Positions 1 through 11,009 of a stretch of DNA of 64,000 bases are shown here, piece by piece. A program made the translations under genes and the position numbers. Where the stretch lies: positions 6,331,001-6,395,000 of the forward strand of contig NW_027464602.1 of NCBI RefSeq assembly GCF_043290135.1, in the 5' to 3' direction. The notes beneath the pieces are model-generated. The model was given only the letters and a program-made list of their open reading frames with translations. It ran no database searches and was not told the origin of the DNA. Positions within the stretch are counted from its first letter, which is position 1, and each line of letters begins with the position of its first letter. Origin of the DNA: Rhipicephalus microplus. Lineage: Eukaryota; Arthropoda; Arachnida; Ixodida; Ixodidae.

Positions 1-1302
1 AGCTAACCTTCGCACTTCTATCGTTAGAAAACGTTTTACTCGCAACTTTACAATGTTTTCTACAAGATTACGACGGTTTCATGCGCTTTCACATTAGATA
101 TCGTATTTCCCGACTTGTAATGTTGAAAAACACTACATCTCACTAAGTGACATTGTTTAATGCGGTTTTACGACGGTGTATATCTCAACCTAACCTAACA
201 TTCGCACTTGTATCTAAGTACGCTCAATTACACTGTTTCGTTCACAATTACGATATTTGCTTGACCTCACAGTTTCTCACCAACTTATTACAGTACAGAA
301 CGCTGTATCTCGCTAAATGACATCGTTCTTTTAGGTTTCACGATACTTGCATGCGCTTTACCGAGAATGTCACAACATAGCAGTTTCGCACTTGTAACGG
401 TACAACACGCAGTATTTGGCTTGTTCATGCCGTTTTGTGTGCTTTCACAACATTTTCCCTATCGCAGTTTCGTACTCGCAATAAAACAACACTATCTCGT
501 TAGATGACGTTCTTTTTGGTGGTCTCACGACGCTACATAGCTTAAACTAACATAACTCAAGCTAACCTTCGCACTTCTATCGTTAGAAAACGTTTTACTC
601 GCAACTTTACAATGTTTTCTACAAGATTACGACGGTTTCATGCGCTTTCACATTAGATATCGTAGTTCCCGACTTGTAATGTTGAAAAACACTACATCTC
701 ACTAAGTGACATTGTTTAATGCGGTTTTACGACGGTTCATATCTTAACCTAACCTAACATTCGCACTTGTATTAAAAACGCTCTATTACACTGTTTCGTT
801 CACAATTAGGATATTTGCATAACCTCACAGTTTTTCACCAACTTATTGCAGTACAGAACGCTGTATCTCGCTAAATGACATCGTTCTTTAAGGTTTCACG
901 ATGCTTGCATGCGCTTCGAGAATATCACAACATAGCAGTTTCGCACTTGAAACGGTACAACACGCAGTATTTGGCTTGTTCATGCCGTTTTGTGTGCTTT
1001 CACAACATTTCACCTATCGCAGTTTCGTACTCGCAATAAAACAACACTATCTCGTTAGATGACGTTGTTTTTGGTAGTTTCACGACGCTACCTAGCTTAA
1101 ACTAACATAACTCAACCTAACATAACCTTCGCACTTCTATCGTTAGAAAACGTTTTACTCGCTACTTTACATTGCTTTCTACAACATTACGACGGTTTCA
1201 AGCGCTTTCACATTAGATATCACAGTTCCCAACTTGTAAAGGTGAAAAACACTGCATCTCACTAAGTGACATTGTTTAATGCGGTTTTACGACGGTTCAT
1301 AC
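1..1302. repeat. 560-bp satellite tract 1
   Basis: Two full monomers and part of a third; the landmark aaccttcgcacttctatcg recurs at about 5, 564 and 1124. Each monomer contains about six diverged ~93-bp subrepeats, starting near 9, 105, 201, 290, 380 and 462 in the first. Recurring cores are cgcacttgtaa, tctcgctaaatgac and gcgctttcacat. No gene seen. Confidence 0.9.
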
Positions 1303-1947
1303 CTTAACCTAACGTAACCTAACCTAACCTAACCTAACCTTACCTAACCTAACCTAACCTAACCTAACCAACCCAACCCAACCTAACATAACCTAACGTA
1401 AACTAACCTAACCCAACCTAACCTAACCTAACCTAACCCAACCTAACCCAACCTAATCTAACCAAAGCTAACCTAACCTAACCTAACCAAACCTAACCTA
1501 ACCTAACTTAACCTAACCTAACGTAACCTAACCTAACCTAACCTATTCTAACGTAACCTAACCTAACCTGACCTAACCTAACCTAACGTAACCTAACCTA
1601 ACCTAACATAACCTAACGTAACCTAACCTAACCTAACGTAACCTAACCCAACCTAACCCAACCTAACCCAACCCAACCCAACCCAACAACACCACACACA
1701 ACCTAACCTAACCTAACCTAACCTTACCTAACCTAACCAAATTATCCTTACCTAACCTAACCTAACCTAACGTAACCTAACCTAACCTAACGTAACCTAA
1801 CCTAACCTAACCTAACCTAACCCAACCTAACCTAACCTAACCTAACCTAACCCAACTCAACCCAACCTCACCTAATCTAACCTAACCTAACCTAACCTAA
1901 CCAAACCTAACCTAACCTAACCTAACCTAACCTAACCTAACCTAACG
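1303..1947 (-). repeat. Long telomere-type array 1 (TTAGG, variant class A)
   Basis: About 645 bp of CCTAA units mixed with CCCAA, CGTAA, CATAA and CCAAA variants. Ordered landmarks are ctattctaacg, an aacaacaccaca block, aaattatccttacc and cccaactcaaccc. TTAGG reads on the minus strand. Confidence 0.92.
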
Positions 1948-3180
1948 ACGGTTGCAAGCGCTTTCACATTAGATATCGCAGTTCCCCACTTTTAATGGTG
2001 AAAAACACTGCATCTCACTAATTGACATTGTTTAATGCGGTTTTACGACGGTTCATATCTTAACCTAACCTAACATTCGCACTTGTATCTAAAAACGCTC
2101 TATTACACTGTTTTGTTCACAATTACGATATTTGCATAACCTCACAGTTTTTCACCAACTTATTGCAGTACAGAACGCTGTATCTCGCTAAATGACATTG
2201 TTCTTTAAGGTTTCACGATGCTTGCATGCGCTTTAACGAGAATATCACAATATAGCAGTTTCGCACTTGTAACGGTAGAACACGCAGTATTTGGCTTGTT
2301 CATGCCGTTTTGTGTGCTTTCACAACATTTCACCTATGGCAGTTTAATACTCGCTATAAAACAACACTATCTCGTTAGATGACGTCGTTTTTGGTAGTTT
2401 CACGACGCTACCTAGCTTAAACTAACCTAACCTAACCTAACCTTCGCACTTCTATCGTTAGAAAACGTTTTACTCGCAACTTTACAATGTTTTTTACAAG
2501 ATTACGACGGTTTCATGCGCTTTCACATTAGATATCGTAGTTCCCGACTTGTAATGTTGAAAAACACTACATCTCACTAAGTGACATTGTTTAATGCGGT
2601 TTTACGACGGTTGATATATCAACCTAACCTAACATTCGCACTTGTATCTAAAGACGCTCAATTACACTGTTTCGTTCACAATTACGATATTTGCTTGACC
2701 TCACAGTTTCTCACCAACTTATTACAGTACAGAACGCTGTATCTCGCTAAATGACATCGTTCTTTAAGGTTTCACGATACTTGCATGCGCTTTACCGAGA
2801 ATATCACAATATAGCAGTTTCGCACTTGTAACGGTAGAACACGCAGTATTTGGCTTGTTCATGCCGTTTTGTGTGCTTTCACAACATTTCACCTATCGCA
2901 GTTTAATACTCGCAATAAAACAACACTATCTCGTTAGATGACGTCGTTTTTGGTGGTTTCACGACGCTACGTAGCTTAAACTAACATAACTCAACCTAAC
3001 ATAACCTTCGCACTTCTATCGTTAGAAAACGTTTTACTCGCTACTTTACATTGCTTTCTACAACATTACGACGGTTTCAAGCGCTTTCACATTAGATATC
3101 GCAGTTCCCAACTTGTAAAGGTGAAAAACACTGCATCTCACTAAGTGACATTGTTTAATGCGGTTTTACGACGGTTCATA

Positions 3181-3317
3181 CCTTAACCTAACGTAACCTA
3201 ACCTAACCTAACCCAACCTAACCTAACATAACCTAACCTAACCTAACCTAACCTAACCTAACCTAACCTAACCAAACCTAACCTAACGTAACGTAACCTA
3301 ACCTAACCTAACCTAAC
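3181..3317 (-). repeat. Short telomere-type array (entry ggttcatacc)
   Basis: 137 bp. Entered from ggttcatacc and left at acgacgtttgcaagc, as in most short arrays here; ends with a doubled cgtaacgtaacc. Confidence 0.88.
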
Positions 3318-5106
3318 GACGTTTGCAAGCGCTTTCACATTAGATTTCGCAGTTCCCGACTTGTAATGGTGAAAAACACTGCATCTCACTAAGTGACATT
3401 GTTTAATGCGGTTTTACGACGGTTCATATCTTAACCTAACCTAACATTCGCACTTGTATTGAAAAACGCTCTATTACACTGTTTCGTTCACAATTACGAT
3501 ATTTGCATAACCTCACAGTTTTTCACCAACTTATTGCAGTACAGAACGCTGTATCTCGCTAAATGACATCGTTCTTTAAGGTTTCACGATGCTTGCATGC
3601 GCTTTAACGAGAATATCACATTATAGCAGTTTCGCACTTGTAACGGTACAACACGCAGTATCTGGCTTGTTCAAGCCGTTTTGTGTAATTTCACAACATT
3701 TCACCTATTGCAGTTTCGTACATGCAATAAAACAACACTATCTCGTTAGATGACGTCCTTTTTGGTGGTCTCACGACGCTACATAGCTTAAACTAACATA
3801 ACTCAAGCTAACCTTCGCACTTCTATCGTTAGAAAACGTTTTACTCGCAACTTTACAATGTTTTCTACAAGATTACGACGGTTTCATGCGCTTTCACATT
3901 AGATATCGTAGTTCCCGACTTGTAATGTTGAAAAACACTACATCTCACTAAGTGACATTGTTTAATGCGGTTTTACGACGGTGTATATCTCAACCTAACC
4001 TAACATTCGCACTTGTATCTAAGTACGCTCAATTACACTGTTTCGTTCACAATTACGATATTTGCTTGACCTCACAGTTTCTCACCAACTTATTACAGTA
4101 CAGAACGCTGTATCTCGCTAAATGACATCGTTCTTTTAGGTTTCACGATACTTGCATGCGCTTTACCGAGAATGTCACAACATAGCAGTTTCGCACTTGT
4201 AACGGTACAACACGCAGTATTTGGCTTGTTCATGCCGTTTTGTGTGCTTTCACAACATTTTACCTATCGCAGTTTCGTACTCGCAATAAAACAACACTAT
4301 CTCGTTAGATGACGTTCTTTTTGGTGGTCTCACGACGCTACATAGCTTAAACTAACATAACTCAAGCTAACCTTCGCACTTCTATCGTTCGAAAACGTTT
4401 TACTCGCAACTTTACAATGTTTTCTACAAGATTACGACGGTTTCATGCGCTTTCACATTAGATATCGTAGTTCCCGACTTGTAATGTTGAAAAACACTAC
4501 ATCTCACTAAGTGACATTGTTTAATGCGGTTTTACGACGGTTCATATCTTAACCTAACCTAACATTCGCACTTGTATTAAAAACGCTCTATTACACTGTT
4601 TCGTTCACAATTAGGATATTTGCATAACCTCACAGTTTTTCACCAACTTATTGCAGTACAGAACGCTGTATCTCGCTAAATGACATCGTTCTTTAAGGTT
4701 TCACGATGCTTGCATGCGCTTCGAGAATATCACAACATAGCAGTTTCGCACTTGTAACGGTACAACACGCAGTATTTGGCTTGTTCATGCCGTTTTGTGT
4801 GCTTTCACAACATTTCACCTATCGCAGTTTCGTACTCGCAATAAAACAACACTATCTCGTTAGATGACGTTGTTTTTGGTAGTTTCACGACGCTACCTAG
4901 CTTAAACTAACATAACTCAACCTAACATAACCTTCGCACTTCTATCGTTAGAAAACGTTTTACTCGCTACTTTACATTGCTTTCTACAACATTACGACGG
5001 TTTCAAGCGCTTTCACATTAGATATCGCAGTTCCCAACTTGTAAAGGTGAAAAACACTGCATCTCACTAAGTGACATTGTTTAATGCGGTTTTACGACGG
5101 TTCATA

Positions 5107-5243
5107 CCTTAACCTAACGTAACCTAACCTAACCTAACCCAACCTAACCTAACATAACCTAACCTAACCTAACCTAACCTAACCTAACCTAACCTAACCA
5201 AACCTAACCTAACGTAACGTAACCTAACCTAACCTAACCTAAC
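5107..5243 (-). repeat. Short telomere-type array, tandem twin of 3181-3317
   Basis: Same variant order as the array 1926 bp upstream, including cgtaacgtaacc. Confidence 0.88.
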
Positions 5244-7032
5244 GACGTTTGCAAGCGCTTTCACATTAGATTTCGCAGTTCCCGACTTGTAATGGTGAAA
5301 AACACTGCATCTCACTAAGTGACATTGTTTAATGCGGTTTTACGACGGTTCATATCTTAACCTAACCTAACATTCGCACTTGTATTGAAAAACGCTCTAT
5401 TACACTGTTTCGTTCACAATTACGATATTTGCATAACCTCACAGTTTTTCACCAACTTATTGCAGTACAGAACGCTGTATCTCGCTAAATGACATCGTTC
5501 TTTAAGGTTTCACGATGCTTGCATGCGCTTTAACGAGAATATCACATTATAGCAGTTTCGCACTTGTAACGGTACAACACGCAGTATCTGGCTTGTTCAA
5601 GCCGTTTTGTGTAATTTCACAACATTTCACCTATTGCAGTTTCGTACATGCAATAAAACAACACTATCTCGTTAGATGACGTCCTTTTTGGTGGTCTCAC
5701 GACGCTACATAGCTTAAACTAACATAACTCAAGCTAACCTTCGCACTTCTATCGTTAGAAAACGTTTTACTCGCAACTTTACAATGTTTTCTACAAGATT
5801 ACGACGGTTTCATGCGCTTTCACATTAGATATCGTAGTTCCCGACTTGTAATGTTGAAAAACACTACATCTCACTAAGTGACATTGTTTAATGCGGTTTT
5901 ACGACGGTGTATATCTCAACCTAACCTAACATTCGCACTTGTATCTAAGTACGCTCAATTACACTGTTTCGTTCACAATTACGATATTTGCTTGACCTCA
6001 CAGTTTCTCACCAACTTATTACAGTACAGAACGCTGTATCTCGCTAAATGACATCGTTCTTTTAGGTTTCACGATACTTGCATGCGCTTTACCGAGAATG
6101 TCACAACATAGCAGTTTCGCACTTGTAACGGTACAACACGCAGTATTTGGCTTGTTCATGCCGTTTTGTGTGCTTTCACAACATTTTACCTATCGCAGTT
6201 TCGTACTCGCAATAAAACAACACTATCTCGTTAGATGACGTTCTTTTTGGTGGTCTCACGACGCTACATAGCTTAAACTAACATAACTCAAGCTAACCTT
6301 CGCACTTCTATCGTTCGAAAACGTTTTACTCGCAACTTTACAATGTTTTCTACAAGATTACGACGGTTTCATGCGCTTTCACATTAGATATCGTAGTTCC
6401 CGACTTGTAATGTTGAAAAACACTACATCTCACTAAGTGACATTGTTTAATGCGGTTTTACGACGGTTCATATCTTAACCTAACCTAACATTCGCACTTG
6501 TATTAAAAACGCTCTATTACACTGTTTCGTTCACAATTAGGATATTTGCATAACCTCACAGTTTTTCACCAACTTATTGCAGTACAGAACGCTGTATCTC
6601 GCTAAATGACATCGTTCTTTAAGGTTTCACGATGCTTGCATGCGCTTCGAGAATATCACAACATAGCAGTTTCGCACTTGTAACGGTACAACACGCAGTA
6701 TTTGGCTTGTTCATGCCGTTTTGTGTGCTTTCACAACATTTCACCTATCGCAGTTTCGTACTCGCAATAAAACAACACTATCTCGTTAGATGACGTTGTT
6801 TTTGGTAGTTTCACGACGCTACCTAGCTTAAACTAACATAACTCAACCTAACATAACCTTCGCACTTCTATCGTTAGAAAATGTTTTACTCGCTACTTTA
6901 CATTGCTTTCTACAACATTACGACGGTTTCAAGCGCTTTCACATTAGATATCACAGTTCCCAACTTGTAAAGGTGAAAAACACTGCATCTCACTAAGTGA
7001 CATTGTTTAATGCGGTTTTACGACGGTTCATA

Positions 7033-7692
7033 CCTTAACCTAACGTAACCTAACCTAACCTAACCTAACCTTACCTAACCTAACCTAACCTAACCTAACC
7101 AACCCAACCCAACCTAACCTAACCTAACCTAAACTAACCTAACCCAACCTAACCTAACCTAACCTAACCTAACCCAACCTAACCCAACCCAACCCAACCT
7201 AACCTAACCAAAGCTAACCTAACCTAACCCAACCAAACCTAACCTAACCTAACTTAACCTAACCTAACGTAACCTAACCTAACCTAACCTATTCTAACGT
7301 AACCTAACCTAACCTGACCTAACCTAACCTAACGTAACCTAACCTAACCTAACATAACCTAACGTAACCTAACCTAACCTAACGTAACCTAACCCAACCT
7401 AACCCAACCTTACCCAACCCAACCCAACCCAGCAACACCACACCCAACCTAACCTAACCTAACCTAACCTTACCTAACCTAACCAAATTATCCTTACCTA
7501 ACCTAACCTAACCTAACGTAACCTAACCTAACCTAACCTAACGTAACCTAACCTAACCTAACCTAACCTAACCCAACCTAACCTAACCTAACCTAACCTA
7601 ACCCAACTCAACCCAACCTCACCTAATCTAACCTAACCTAACCTAACCAAACCTAACCTAACCTAACCTAACCTAACCTAACCTAACCTAAC
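7033..7692 (-). repeat. Long telomere-type array 2 (class A)
   Basis: 660 bp; nearly the same unit order as array 1, with cccagcaacaccacaccc in place of its aacaacaccacaca block. Confidence 0.92.
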
Positions 7693-8123
7693 GACGGTTG
7701 CAAGCGCTTTCACATTAGATATCGCAGTTCCCCACTTTTAATGGTGAAAAACACTGCATCTCACTAATTGACATTGTTTAATGCGGTTTTACGACGGTTC
7801 ATATCTTAACCTAACCTAACATTCGCACTTGTATCTAAAAACGCTCTATTACACTGTTTTGTTCACAATTACGATATTTGCATAACCTCACAGTTTTTCA
7901 CCAACTTATTGCAGTACAGAACGCTGTATCTCGCTAAATGACATTGTTCTTTAAGGTTTCACGATGCTTGCATGCGCTTTAACGAGAATATCACAATATA
8001 GCAGTTTCGCACTTGTAACGGTAGAACACGCAGTATTTGGCTTGTTCATGCCGTTTTGTGTGCTTTCACAACATTTCACCTATGGCAGTTTAATACTCGC
8101 TATAAAACAACACTATCTCGTTA
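7693..8123. repeat. Satellite tract 3, left of PLE1
   Basis: Monomer sequence matching 1948-2377, including the private variant cacctatggcag (2334 and 8092 regions), cut by PLE1 after 8123. Confidence 0.9.
8112..8123. repeat. PLE1 target-site duplication, left copy
   Basis: The 12-bp sequence actatctcgtta directly abuts the left end of PLE1 and recurs at the right end. It is ordinary satellite sequence, and its uninterrupted form is seen at 2366-2377. Confidence 0.88.
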
Positions 8124-8155
8124 AGTAACACCGAAAGTTGGGCGAGTTGGTGATT
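8124..8155 (-). other. PLE1 3'-terminal tail, left copy only
   Basis: 32 bp between the TSD and the arm, present only on the minus-strand copy. Read on the minus strand it contains accaactcgcccaa (8138-8151), which resembles a motif in the PLE2 tail. It is likely the true RNA 3' end used to start reverse transcription; the plus copy ends before it. Confidence 0.6.
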
Positions 8156-8233
8156 GTTCATGATTACAAATAAGCAGCGCACGACGTTTTACACAAAGAG
8201 AGACGATAGGGACACCGCTGCACTCTCAACTAG

Positions 8234-8239
8234 TTTATT
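8234..8239 (-). promoter_or_regulatory. Poly(A) signal AATAAA, PLE1 inverted copy
   Basis: Mirror image of the signal at 11056-11061, read on the minus strand downstream of the stop at 8286. Confidence 0.45.
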
Positions 8240-8285
8240 TCGTAAACGACCTTGGTTATTATACAACAAGACGGTGTACCACGTG

Positions 8286-9302
8286 CTACAATGACAACGT
8301 ATTTTCTAAAAAGCCAACTTCGCAATCGCTCAAAATAATCGATGCTTGGCTTATACAGTAATCTTTTCTTTTTGCGATGTGGAAGGCCTCAATCACTTCC
8401 CTTGTCATCTTATCTCTGTGGCTGGAAAGAATTTTAGTCTCAGAGAACAGCGGGGAACAGCCACATTCTAAGCAATGCCGTCTTAAGTGCGAGTAAGCAT
8501 TATTAGCTAATGCTCTCTTGTGCTCCGTTAACCTTGTATTTATGCACCGGCCTGTTTGACCGATGTACATTTTCCCACACGACATGAGCAAACAGTAAAC
8601 CACCGCGGTTCTGCACTCCACAAACAAAACACTGTGCTTAACAGAGCACCGACACCTATCCTTTTTTGTCAATCGCTTCCTATCTAGCCTAGCGCATATC
8701 TTTCCTAGTTTGTTAGGTGCAGAAAAAACAACTTGTAAGCCATACCGGCTGCCTACATTCTTTAGATTATGTGATATACTGTGCGCATAGGGTATGGAGA
8801 CACATTTCTTTTTCCTTTCTTCATAATTCCTCTCAATTTGAGGCTGCTCCGAAGATATATTCTTGCGCACAAGATGAACCAACTTCTGTGCGGTCCTGCG
8901 CAGAACATGCTCTTCGTAACCCGCACAAGCCAATCTATCTACTTGTCTGATGAAGCTATCATTAACTTTGTGGGGACAAGATTTGGCCAAGGCAGCGCGG
9001 AGACAAGAGAATGCTATGCCATTCTTAACTGTCTTTGAATGCCCGGAAGAATAGCTAAGCAGGGGCTTCTCAGATCGTGGGCTATATAACCAGCAAACAT
9101 GGTCTGGCTTACGTGATAACAACAAGTCCAAAAACTGAAGCTGACTTTCCCGTGGCACTTCCCACGTAAACTCGAGGCCCTCGCTGCAGTCCCTGAAAAC
9201 ATTTAAGATATCTACTATAGCCCTGTCAAGTACAGTGTGTTCTACAAAAATTAGGTAATCGTCAACATATCTAAATATGGTCTTTGCAAGGCCCTTTATG
9301 TT
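8286..9302 (-). pseudogene. Penelope-like RT/GIY-YIG fragment (PLE1 inverted copy)
   Basis: Minus-strand duplicate of the C-terminal part of the PLE1 protein. It enters in frame at the fold-back junction (9302) with NIKGLAK, keeps RT motif C (YVDD, 9258-9269), and runs through the GIY-YIG domain to its stop at 8286-8288: 338 codons, no disruption. Motifs A and B are absent, so it cannot be a functional polymerase, although the nuclease half is complete. There is no ATG near the 5' side. The translated sequence is identical to the plus copy over the shared region. Confidence 0.85.
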
Positions 9303-11009
9303 CTGACCTCTGACAAGGAGGGTTGCTTTGTTATTTTACCTGATGGGCTTTTCCAAACAAAGGCGTTATCGGCAGTTAAAAAGAATTTTGTTCCTGTTAA
9401 CAAGAAAGCTAGCAAAGTCAAGGAGGAAGCTGTCGCGCTACTTTTGAACCACAATCTGGAAAAGCTTGCTTCTACTGTGAAACGTGCGACAAATTTGCAC
9501 CTGGAGTTGTTTTTTGCAGCAAAAACTCACAAGCCTGACGTTCCGTTTAGGTGTATTGTATCGGAAAGGGACTCATGGCAACTTAATCTTTCTACCTTTC
9601 TTCAAGAGCAGCTAGCTAGCCTTAAGGTATCAGATCCCTTCTGTGTACCGAACTCGGAGGCGTTGGTTGCCTTCTTGACAACCTCAAACCCTGGTACTTG
9701 CAATTTTTTTAGTGTTGATGTTCAGGATTTGTACTACAACATTCCACATGGTCCTTTATTGACAGTTGTTAGAAAGTGCATTACAGATGATAATGATGAA
9801 ATCGAATTTGTTAACAAATGCGGCATTTCAGTGGGAGCTTTCCTCGAATTATTGTCTTTTTACTTAAGGTCTACTTTCATCAAATGGCATGATGAGTTGT
9901 ACCTACAAAGATCGGGAATATGCATTGGTTCGAAGGTGGCCCCGATACTTAGCAACATTTTCTTGGGTTACGTGAACAAAAAAATTGAAGCCAACATAAA
10001 GGGCCTTGCAAAGACCATATTTAGATATGTTGACGATTACCTAATTTTTGTAGAACACACTGTACTTGACAGGGCTATAGTAGATATCTTAAATGTTTTC
10101 AGGGACTGCAGCGAGGGCCTCGAGTTTACGTGGGAAGTGCCACGGGAAAGTCAGCTTCAGTTTTTGGACTTGTTGTTATCACGTAAGCCAGACCATGTTT
10201 GCTGGTTATATAGCCCACGATCTGAGAAGCCCCTGCTTAGCTATTCTTCCGGGCATTCAAAGACAGTTAAGAATGGCATAGCATTCTCTTGTCTCCGCGC
10301 TGCCTTGGCCAAATCTTGTCCCCACAAAGTTAATGATAGCTTCATCAGACAAGTAGATAGATTGGCTTGTGCGGGTTACGAAGAGCATGTTCTGCGCAGG
10401 ACCGCACAGAAGTTGGTTCATCTTGTGCGCAAGAATATATCTTCGGAGCAGCCTCAAATTGAGAGGAATTATGAAGAAAGGAAAAAGAAATGTGTCTCCA
10501 TACCCTATGCGCACAGTATATCACATAATCTAAAGAATGTAGGCAGCCGGTATGGCTTACAAGTTGTTTTTTCTGCACCTAACAAACTAGGAAAGATATG
10601 CGCTAGGCTAGATAGGAAGCGATTGACAAAAAAGGATAGGTGTCGGTGCTCTGTTAAGCACAGTGTTTTGTTTGTGGAGTGCAGAACCGCGGTGGTTTAC
10701 TGTTTGCTCATGTCGTGTGGGAAAATGTACATCGGTCAAACAGGCCGGTGCATAAATACAAGGTTAACGGAGCACAAGAGAGCATTAGCTAATAATGCTT
10801 ACTCGCACTTAAGACGGCATTGCTTAGAATGTGGCTGTTCCCCGCTGTTCTCTGAGACTAAAATTCTTTCCAGCCACAGAGATAAGATGACAAGGGAAGT
10901 GATTGAGGCCTTCCACATCGCAAAAAGAAAAGATTACTGTATAAGCCAAGCATCGATTATTTTGAGCGATTGCGAAGTTGGCTTTTTAGAAAATACGTTG
11001 TCATTGTAG
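9303..11009 (+). CDS. Penelope-like RT/GIY-YIG endonuclease, 5'-truncated (PLE1 plus copy)
   Basis: Encodes the retroelement polymerase that would copy element RNA at a nicked chromosomal target, fused to the nuclease that makes the nick. The frame is open from the fold-back junction at 9303 to the stop at 11007-11009, about 568 codons. It begins mid-protein at a DKEG segment that PLE2 also has, so the N-terminus is missing. The nearest usable starts are non-ATG (TTG at 9444), so no genuine start is present. Visible motifs: AKTHKP (around 9522), RT motif A VDVQDLY (Asp at 9717), motif B ICIGSKVAPILSN (9918-9956), motif C YVDD (10026-10037), FLDLLL, then a GIY-YIG module with VVY...YIG (10695-10736), QTGR and EH, and a C-terminal REVIEAF containing the expected Glu. 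No internal stop or frameshift. Probably inactive because truncated, though it could act if fused to an upstream transcript. Confidence 0.85.
   Translation: MTSDKEGCFVILPDGLFQTKALSAVKKNFVPVNKKASKVKEEAVALLLNHNLEKLASTVKRATNLHLELFFAAKTHKPDVPFRCIVSERDSWQLNLSTFLQEQLASLKVSDPFCVPNSEALVAFLTTSNPGTCNFFSVDVQDLYYNIPHGPLLTVVRKCITDDNDEIEFVNKCGISVGAFLELLSFYLRSTFIKWHDELYLQRSGICIGSKVAPILSNIFLGYVNKKIEANIKGLAKTIFRYVDDYLIFVEHTVLDRAIVDILNVFRDCSEGLEFTWEVPRESQLQFLDLLLSRKPDHVCWLYSPRSEKPLLSYSSGHSKTVKNGIAFSCLRAALAKSCPHKVNDSFIRQVDRLACAGYEEHVLRRTAQKLVHLVRKNISSEQPQIERNYEERKKKCVSIPYAHSISHNLKNVGSRYGLQVVFSAPNKLGKICARLDRKRLTKKDRCRCSVKHSVLFVECRTAVVYCLLMSCGKMYIGQTGRCINTRLTEHKRALANNAYSHLRRHCLECGCSPLFSETKILSSHRDKMTREVIEAFHIAKRKDYCISQASIILSDCEVGFLENTLSL

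Larger units (their letters stand above)
1948..7032. repeat. Satellite tract 2, with a 1926-bp tandem duplication
   Basis: Satellite monomers broken by two short arrays. The segments 3181-5106 and 5107-7032 are near-identical, sharing the private change tcgttcgaaa (4385 and 6311). Contains the empty PLE1 target at 2366-2377. No gene. Confidence 0.88.
8156..9302 (-). repeat. PLE1 inverted-repeat left arm
   Basis: 1147-bp arm; coordinate x pairs with 19295-x in the right arm. It covers the last third of the RT, the nuclease and the 3' untranslated region. The inner edge is sharp: pairing holds to 9302 and fails at 9303. Confidence 0.9.

Noticed and set aside
1303..1947. Active telomere terminus
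   Set aside because: Too many variant units, shared variant order with other arrays, and satellite on both sides; it is a subtelomeric or interstitial array.
8717..9038. Short plus-strand frames over the PLE1 inverted copy, mirrored at 10257-10578
   Set aside because: Antisense shadows of the RT/nuclease coding sequence.
9444..9446. TTG at 9444 as the start of the PLE1 protein
   Set aside because: Conserved protein sequence continues upstream in frame to 9303 (DKEG segment shared with PLE2), so 9444 is not a natural start.
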